Source of the DNA: Verrucomicrobiia bacterium
GTDB lineage: Bacteria > Verrucomicrobiota > Verrucomicrobiia > Limisphaerales > JAUIHU01
Length of the DNA: 8,269 nt
Assembly (NCBI GenBank): GCA_030432175.1
Contig: JAUIHU010000178.1
Location: 1-8,269 of the forward strand
Reading direction: 5' to 3'
Position numbers and translations under genes: made by a program. Every line of letters begins with the position of its first letter. Position 1 is the first letter of the stretch. Below are positions 1-4,616 of the stretch, piece after piece. The notes below the pieces were generated by a model, which did not search any database, was not told where the DNA came from, and worked only from the letters and a program-made list of their open reading frames with translations.

Positions 1-1023
1 CGTCATTTGTCTCTGATGGAGCGGGTCGAGGAAAATGCCGGGCCGGTGGATCTGTTATTTGTAGGGGATTCCATCACTCAAGCCTGGGAGAATGCCGGTA
101 AGTCGGTCTGGGACAAGTATTATACGGATCGTGGATTAAAGGCGGTGAATGTCGGGATCAGTGGGGATCGGACTCAGCATGTTTTGTGGCGTTTGGATCA
201 GGGTGCGGTGAAGGGGTTGGACCCTAAAGTCACTGTTGTGATGATTGGCACCAACAACTCAGCCAACGATCGGAACACAGCATCTGAGATGGTGGATGGT
301 GTTCGCGCGGTGGTGAAACGTCTTCATGAAGAGACGCCTCGCGCTAAAATACTGTTACTCGGCATTTTCCCAAGGGGGGAAGCATTCAATGAAATCAGGG
401 GGAAAATTCTTCAAGTCAATCAGGCGCTTAGAATCCTGGAATCAGAAATGGAAGGGATCGTTGTTTACCAGGATATCGGACACCACTTTCTGGAACCGGA
501 CGGGACCATCAGCAAAGAAATCATGCCCGATTTTCTGCATTTGACTGAAAAGGGCTATGAAATTTGGGCAAGTTCCATAAAACCAAGCATCGAAGCATTG
601 ATGGCCGAGGACGATAGCGTAGCGGATTCTGCAGAAGCCAGCGAAGAAGTGGTCATTGCAGATGAAACAACTGAAGTGAATCCGAATGATCCGGCAGGAG
701 AATGGCGTTGGTTTATTCGAGGTCCGGAAGACCAGTTAGTCGAGTTCCTGATGCATTTGGAAACTACGGGGCAGCCTGGCTCTGTGAGTGGATACTTTCT
801 ACTGGATCGTCCTGAAGGCCAGCAACGATTGGAAATCAAGGAAGGATCTTGGGAGGGAAGTGAAATCAACATGGTCGTCAGCCGCGTTCGTGAAAATGGG
901 GAATCCATCACATACAAGTTGAGTGGAGAAACCAATGAAGTGAACGATAATATGGAAGGGATCGCCAAGGCGATGTTTAACGGCGCCGAAGTGGAAATTC
1001 CCTGGAACGCTTCCAGAAAATAG
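1..1023 (+). CDS. SGNH/GDSL-family hydrolase with C-terminal accessory domain (5' end cut off)
   Basis: The reading frame is open from base 1, and the residues before the first possible start (Arg-His, then LSLMERVEEN) match the segment that normally precedes the GDS block in this family. The gene therefore begins upstream and the TTG at 7 is not the real start. Counting from that TTG, the visible family blocks are GDSIT (catalytic Ser22), NVGISGDRT (oxyanion Gly50 or 53), GTNN (Asn83) and DFLH (Asp175, His178), so the catalytic set is complete. Residues 200-228 form an acidic, low-complexity linker. Residues 230-338 form a beta-rich domain starting GEWRW and ending WNASRK, resembling a small C-terminal domain of PVC secreted proteins that ends in W-x-A-K/S-R. 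The family hydrolyses esters, often acetyl groups on sugars or acylglycerols; the substrate here is unknown. Export is likely but the signal peptide would lie outside the window. It converges on clpX. Confidence 0.9.
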   Translation, partial: RHLSLMERVEENAGPVDLLFVGDSITQAWENAGKSVWDKYYTDRGLKAVNVGISGDRTQHVLWRLDQGAVKGLDPKVTVVMIGTNNSANDRNTASEMVDGVRAVVKRLHEETPRAKILLLGIFPRGEAFNEIRGKILQVNQALRILESEMEGIVVYQDIGHHFLEPDGTISKEIMPDFLHLTEKGYEIWASSIKPSIEALMAEDDSVADSAEASEEVVIADETTEVNPNDPAGEWRWFIRGPEDQLVEFLMHLETTGQPGSVSGYFLLDRPEGQQRLEIKEGSWEGSEINMVVSRVRENGESITYKLSGETNEVNDNMEGIAKAMFNGAEVEIPWNASRK

Positions 1024-1030
1024 AAGCGTT
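1006..1030. terminator. Perfect 8-bp inverted repeat at convergent gene ends
   Basis: AACGCTTC (1006-1013) pairs perfectly with GAAGCGTT (1023-1030) across a 9-base loop. The second arm begins on the last base of the hydrolase stop codon. It sits at the junction where the hydrolase and clpX transcripts meet, a place where a bidirectional terminator is expected. No T-run follows on either strand, so it is not a classic intrinsic terminator. It may instead be a 3'-end stabilising hairpin or chance. The remaining gap to clpX (1031-1076) shows nothing else. Confidence 0.35.
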
Positions 1031-1076
1031 GCAGATTTAGATGTATTGGATCAGGCGGCTGGATGAAACTTAACAG

Positions 1077-2354
1077 TTATGCAGCTGCCTGATTTTTGTA
1101 TCGGATGATTGGTTTGGATTTACCTTGAGCCACTGGCAAAGTGATCCGGACCGATTCCATATCATCCGATCCGGGCGCATCAAACATGACCTCCATCATC
1201 AATTTTTCAAGGACACCTCTTAAAGCGCGCGCGCCGGTTTTCTTTTTCATGGCTTGAGAAGCCAGTTCTTTCAGCGCGTTCGGAGTGAATTCCAAATTCA
1301 CTCCGTCATAAGCCAGTAGCTTGGAAAATTGTTTGACGAGAGCGTTTTTGGGTTCGGTTAAAATACTGACCAACTGTTCTTCGGTCAGTGGTTCCAGGAA
1401 TGAAATCACCGGCAACCTGCCGATAAATTCCGGAATGAATCCATACTTGAGTAAATCCTCGGGTTCGACTTGCTGAATGAAACGCATTTCATTCAGCTTG
1501 GATTCTTCCTCGGACTTCGGCTCGGCAGAGTGGCCAAACCCAATCTGCTGTTTGCCAATACGACGTTCGATGACTTTGTCGAGTCCAACGAATGCTCCGC
1601 CGCAAATAAACAGAATGTTCTTGGTATCGACGCGGATATATTCCTGGTTCGGATGTTTGCGTCCTCCCTGCGGAGGAACATTGCAGACCGTTCCTTCAAG
1701 GATTTTTAACAACGCTTGCTGAACACCTTCGCCTGAGACATCGCGGGTGATAGAGACATTATCTGTGGTTCGATTGACCTTATCGATTTCATCCACATAA
1801 ACGATTCCCATCTCTGCTCGCTTTACGTCATAATCAGCGCTTTGCAGCAGGCGAAGCACGATGTTTTCAACATCTTCACCTACATAACCCGCCTCGGTAA
1901 GTGTGGTGGCATCGGCGATGGCGAACGGCACATCCAGAATTTTGGCAAGCGTCTGCGCCAGCAGAGTCTTTCCGGAACCGGTAGGGCCGATCATCAGAAT
2001 ATTACTCTTCTCAATCTCGACTTCCTCTTCATAACCCGCATCCGTCTCATCCTGAAGAATCCGCTTAAAATGATTGTGGACAGCTACCGAGAGAGATTTT
2101 TTAGCGTAATCTTGACCGATGCAGACTTCGTCCAGCCTGGCTTTGATCTCAGCCGGACGTGGAGCTTTCAGTTTGGAAACGGTTGGTTTTTCTTTATTTT
2201 GAGTCTCGTTGCGCAGTTCCTTGTCCAGGATATTCTTGCACACTAAAACACACTGATCGCAGATAAAGACCCCTGGACCAGAAATCAACTTGGTGACTTC
2301 CGAGTGGGACTTACCGCAGAAACTGCAAAAGGTTAAATTCTTGGGTCTTGCCAT
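1077..2354 (-). CDS. clpX: ATP-dependent Clp protease ATP-binding subunit ClpX
   Basis: ClpX is the hexameric AAA+ unfoldase that recognises tagged or damaged proteins in the cytoplasm, unfolds them with ATP and threads them into ClpP. At 425 residues it is full length. The N-terminal zinc-binding domain has Cys10, Cys13, Cys32 and Cys35. The AAA+ core shows Walker A GPTGSGKT (123-130), pore loop GYVGE (156-160), Walker B VYVDEIDK (185-192), the RKH loop (232-234), the ClpP-docking IGF loop (271-273), the arginine finger in FIPEFIGRLP (Arg313) and sensor 2 GARALR (374-379). All key residues are present. The ATG at 2354 has GGAG ten bases upstream. It lies 112 bases downstream of clpP in the same direction, the usual clpP-clpX order. 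The C-terminus is unusual in ending NQAAA, which resembles the small nonpolar C-terminal tags that ClpX itself recognises. Confidence 0.98.
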   Translation of the reverse strand: MARPKNLTFCSFCGKSHSEVTKLISGPGVFICDQCVLVCKNILDKELRNETQNKEKPTVSKLKAPRPAEIKARLDEVCIGQDYAKKSLSVAVHNHFKRILQDETDAGYEEEVEIEKSNILMIGPTGSGKTLLAQTLAKILDVPFAIADATTLTEAGYVGEDVENIVLRLLQSADYDVKRAEMGIVYVDEIDKVNRTTDNVSITRDVSGEGVQQALLKILEGTVCNVPPQGGRKHPNQEYIRVDTKNILFICGGAFVGLDKVIERRIGKQQIGFGHSAEPKSEEESKLNEMRFIQQVEPEDLLKYGFIPEFIGRLPVISFLEPLTEEQLVSILTEPKNALVKQFSKLLAYDGVNLEFTPNALKELASQAMKKKTGARALRGVLEKLMMEVMFDAPGSDDMESVRITLPVAQGKSKPIIRYKNQAAA

Positions 2355-2371
2355 GTCGTGAACGCTCCAGG

Positions 2372-2416
2372 AAAAACAAATCCTTCAATCCAACCAATAT
2401 AGCTGAACTGAAGGAT
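2372..2416 (-). terminator. Terminator-like hairpin with T-rich tail between clpP and clpX
   Basis: Read on the minus strand, ATCCTTCA (2416-2409) and TGAAGGAT (2387-2380) form a perfect 8-bp stem around a 21-base loop. The distal arm is followed at once by TTTGTTTT (2379-2372). This is the layout of an intrinsic terminator, but the stem has only three G:C pairs and the loop is long, so at most partial termination or attenuation is expected. The ribosome-binding GGAG of clpX (2368-2365) lies just downstream, so the structure could set the clpP:clpX ratio. It could also be chance in AT-rich DNA. Confidence 0.3.
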
Positions 2417-2438
2417 AAAATAAAGCTAAGATGAAATC

Positions 2439-2474
2439 CTGAATAAAAATTCCTGCGTTTTAAAAATTATTCAG
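2439..2474 (-). repeat. 8-bp inverted repeat overlapping the clpP stop codon
   Basis: CTGAATAA (2439-2446) and TTATTCAG (2467-2474) are perfect reverse complements separated by 20 bases. On the coding strand of clpP the first arm contains the TAA stop. The stem is AT-rich and no T-run follows it, so it is not a convincing terminator. It might protect the 3' end of a processed clpP message. It is the second 8-bp inverted repeat in this 112-base gap. Confidence 0.25.
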
Positions 2475-3126
2475 AATCAGCCGAGCCGCTATCGCCATCT
2501 GAAGATGGTGTTGCCTGCTCTATTGTGTTCGCAATATCTTTTCTGGAAGTGATTACTTCATCGACCAGTCCATACTTTTGAGCCTCTTCTGCGCTCATGA
2601 AGTTGTCGCGATCACAATCCTTCTCCACTTGTTCAACAGGTTGTCCGGTGTGGCTGGAAATGATCGTATTCAAGCGATTCTTGAGCTTCAGCATGTATTT
2701 CACCCGGATTTCTACATCACTGGCCTGGCCCTCTGCTCCGCCTAAAACCTGGTGAATCATGATGTTGGCATTCGGCAGCGCAAATCGTTTGCCTTTTGTC
2801 CCTCCACAAAGCAGCACTGCTCCCATACTGGCTGCCTGGCCAATGCAGTAAGTGTTCACGTCACAAGTCAGAAACTGCATTGTGTCATAAATTGCCAGCC
2901 CGGCTGTGACGCTACCTCCCGGGGAGTTGATGTACAAATGCACATCCTTCTTCGGATCGGTCATTTGAAGGAAAAGCAACTGGGCGATCACCAGATTGGC
3001 GACGGTGTCATCCACTGGCGTTCCCAGGAAAACAATTCGATCCACCAGCAGGCGCGAGTAAATATCCTGAGCCCGCTCTCCGCGTCCCGTTTGCTCCACA
3101 ACCATCGGGACTAAAAAATTATTCAT
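2467..3126 (-). CDS. clpP: ATP-dependent Clp protease proteolytic subunit ClpP
   Basis: ClpP is the serine peptidase that forms the double-heptamer chamber of ClpXP in the cytoplasm. Numbered from the start chosen here (219 residues), the catalytic triad is Ser100 in GQAASMGA, His125 in MIHQ, and Asp174 in DRDNFMSAEEA; spacing between them matches the family. The SPGGSV oxyanion segment and the handle-helix region (about 137-160) are intact. Two in-frame ATGs exist, at 3138 and 3126. The second is preferred because GGAG (3136-3133) sits six bases before it and the first has no clear ribosome-binding site; using 3138 adds only Met-Glu-Lys-Glu. Unlike many paralogous ClpP proteins, nothing is missing. 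The tail after about residue 205 is Ser/Asp/Glu-rich and probably disordered. It is the first gene of the clpP-clpX unit, with no trigger-factor gene directly upstream. Confidence 0.98.
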   Translation of the reverse strand: MNNFLVPMVVEQTGRGERAQDIYSRLLVDRIVFLGTPVDDTVANLVIAQLLFLQMTDPKKDVHLYINSPGGSVTAGLAIYDTMQFLTCDVNTYCIGQAASMGAVLLCGGTKGKRFALPNANIMIHQVLGGAEGQASDVEIRVKYMLKLKNRLNTIISSHTGQPVEQVEKDCDRDNFMSAEEAQKYGLVDEVITSRKDIANTIEQATPSSDGDSGSADSE

Positions 3127-3132
3127 TTCTTT

Positions 3133-3136
3133 CTCC
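3133..3136 (-). promoter_or_regulatory. Ribosome-binding site that decides the clpP start
   Basis: GGAG on the minus strand lies six bases before the ATG at 3126-3124. It overlaps the other candidate ATG (3138-3136), which has no good Shine-Dalgarno of its own. This favours initiation at 3126. Confidence 0.6.
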
Positions 3137-3246
3137 ATGCTCTAGCGTTTGATTCATTTGAACTTAGCTTTATCCGTCTGTAACTTTCTTAACATGAACT
3201 TTCAAAGGATCAGCCCCAGTTAACGTTGTGCTTATGTCGGCCCTCG

Positions 3247-3255
3247 ATTATATCA
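3247..3255 (-). promoter_or_regulatory. Extended -10 promoter element facing clpP
   Basis: On the minus strand the sequence reads TGATATAAT, a perfect TGn plus TATAAT extended -10 element. No good -35 hexamer is seen at 16-18 bases upstream, which is common for extended -10 promoters. Transcription would start near 3240, giving a clpP leader of about 115 bases. No CIRCE operator or sigma-32-like promoter was seen nearby. Confidence 0.55.
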
Positions 3256-3269
3256 AATAAGACCCTGTC

Positions 3270-3308
3270 CGGATCCCTCTCTGTTCCGGATACTCTTTAC
3301 GACGGATA
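3270..3308. repeat. Three phased CGGAT repeats upstream of the clpP promoter
   Basis: CGGAT begins at 3270, 3287 and 3303 (plus strand), spaced 17 and 16 bases. The first two are part of the longer shared word TCCGGAT. On the minus strand they lie upstream of the extended -10 element, covering roughly -30 to -70 relative to the predicted start, which suits activator or repressor binding. No regulator is identified, and the word CGGAT is not rare in this window. Confidence 0.3.
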
Positions 3309-3398
3309 GCTTGATTCGTTTGAGCGCAACCTACTCAACCTGTTTGCTACCGTCAAGGGCCAGCGCTGATTCATTGCCAGACTAAATTTTAGAATTGA

Positions 3399-4616
3399 AT
3401 GAAATTTGAAAAAATACCCGGCTTGTCTCGCTTTCTCAAACCCTCAATCGCTCGACTTTGCGGCAGGGGATCAGGCATATTGTTCATCATGGCAGCGACA
3501 CAAATCTCGTCTGGAGATACAACCGGAGTCATTTATTTTAACGATTTCAATACTTTGGAAATCGCTATTCCTGCTGTGGATAATGTGGAAAAGGAGAACG
3601 TCCGAACGCTGCTTCGTGATGGCGATGAATCAGCCCCTCCCAGCTCGGTTTACTTCGAACGCAGGCAGTCTGCCTGGATCCCGATCCAGCCGGACTGGCG
3701 ACAGTGGATTGTTTCCTGGAATCTGATTCAGCCCAACTTTGTTGCCGAGCCCTCTGACTTTGTAGAAATCCGTCTGCAATTTGAATATGGCGATCAGGAA
3801 GGCGACACGCTCTGGTCGTGGGGACGCTGGTCGGTGGATCCCTCCAGTCCGGTGAAGGGGAGCATAGGAAAAGTGGAAAACGAATGGGGACGGTTGGATA
3901 CCGATACGTTGACGCTTAAACGCGCTGCGGATCGGGTCCGGGTCGAGGTGGTTCGTTGCAGTTCTGCGCCAACCTCGCTGCCCAAGCTGAAACATTTGTT
4001 CCTGGCCTGGGCCGCTGACGATACAGCATTTCTTGATGATAACAAGCAACCGGAGTACCAAAAGATCTTACCTCTGGATGTGCAACCCCGATCACAACTG
4101 TACTTCCCGGAAGGCTCCGGCTGGTGCAGTCCCACTTCGACGGCCATGGTCCTGGCTTACTGGGCCAGCCAGCTGAAACAATCAGTGTTGCATTTTGAGA
4201 CACCCACAGCGGCCCGACATGTTTGGGATCCAACCTACCGCGGAACCGGCAACTGGCCTTTCAATACCGCATTTGCCGGATCTCAACCCGGTATGATGGC
4301 CTTTGTCGGGCGACTTTCCGGATTGGCTGATTTGCAGGATTGGTTGGAGCAGGGGATTCCGGTGGTGGTGTCGGTGGATTACAGTATTGTTTTGCAAAAC
4401 GGAGCCGCTCCCAGTGGGCATTTGATGGTCTGTGTGGGGATGGATCCCGACGGAGCGGTGTGGTTGAATGATCCGGGAACCCGTTACCAATTGCGCAGGC
4501 GGGTGGAGATGGAAACCTTTTTGAGAGCCTGGGCGCATTCTGGACATGCGGGTTATTTTATATTTCCAGAGGAGACGGAAATCCCTGAAGGCTATTTGAA
4601 TCTATGGAAGCCATGA
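3399..4616 (+). CDS. C39-like cysteine peptidase (Peptidase_C39_2 type) with N-terminal beta domain
   Basis: The C-terminal half (about 225-392) has the papain-like C39_2 pattern: an oxyanion Gln233 in RSQLYFP, nucleophile Cys243 in GSGWCSPTSTAM, catalytic His341 in SGHLMVCVGMD and Asn357-Asp358 in WLNDPG. All catalytic residues are present, so an active peptidase is plausible. Residues about 43-205 form a Trp-rich, beta-predicted domain that may bind a substrate or partner. The start is uncertain: the ATG at 3399 has no good ribosome-binding site, and an alternative ATG lies at 3489 (Met31). The N-terminus from 3399 is basic with a short hydrophobic stretch GILFIMAA (26-33), at best a weak signal peptide, so its location is unclear. 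It is not the ABC-transporter-fused bacteriocin type of C39: there is no membrane or ATPase domain. Its stop overlaps the next gene's start as ATGA, implying translational coupling. Substrate unknown. Confidence 0.85.
   Translation: MKFEKIPGLSRFLKPSIARLCGRGSGILFIMAATQISSGDTTGVIYFNDFNTLEIAIPAVDNVEKENVRTLLRDGDESAPPSSVYFERRQSAWIPIQPDWRQWIVSWNLIQPNFVAEPSDFVEIRLQFEYGDQEGDTLWSWGRWSVDPSSPVKGSIGKVENEWGRLDTDTLTLKRAADRVRVEVVRCSSAPTSLPKLKHLFLAWAADDTAFLDDNKQPEYQKILPLDVQPRSQLYFPEGSGWCSPTSTAMVLAYWASQLKQSVLHFETPTAARHVWDPTYRGTGNWPFNTAFAGSQPGMMAFVGRLSGLADLQDWLEQGIPVVVSVDYSIVLQNGAAPSGHLMVCVGMDPDGAVWLNDPGTRYQLRRRVEMETFLRAWAHSGHAGYFIFPEETEIPEGYLNLWKP
4613..4616 (+). promoter_or_regulatory. ATGA stop/start overlap joining two genes
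   Basis: The TGA stop of the C39-like peptidase (4614-4616) overlaps an ATG (4613-4615) that opens the DUF1592-type gene. This is the standard signature of translational re-initiation. It also supports 4613 over the in-frame ATG at 4604 as the true start, as the protein then begins with basic residues followed directly by a hydrophobic core. Confidence 0.6.

Larger units (their letters stand above)
3149..3323. repeat. Near-perfect 13-bp direct repeat in the divergent intergenic region
   Basis: TTGATTCATTTGA (3149-3161) and TTGATTCGTTTGA (3311-3323) differ at one position and lie 162 bases apart. One copy is in the presumed clpP leader just upstream of its ribosome-binding site; the other lies about 76 bases upstream of the start of the C39-like peptidase gene. 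They could be paired operators for a regulator acting on both divergent genes. The coordinates span both copies and the DNA between them. Confidence 0.3.

Noticed and set aside
7..9. TTG as the start of the SGNH hydrolase
   Set aside because: The frame is open to the window edge, the residues before it fit the family, and an exported enzyme of this type should have a signal peptide further upstream.
555..968. Minus-strand open frame of 137 codons inside the SGNH hydrolase gene
   Set aside because: It is Ser/Pro/Arg-rich shadow sequence opposite the real gene.
1842..2246. Plus-strand open frame of 134 codons inside clpX
   Set aside because: It is antisense to the ClpX AAA+ core and has no ribosome-binding site or family motif.
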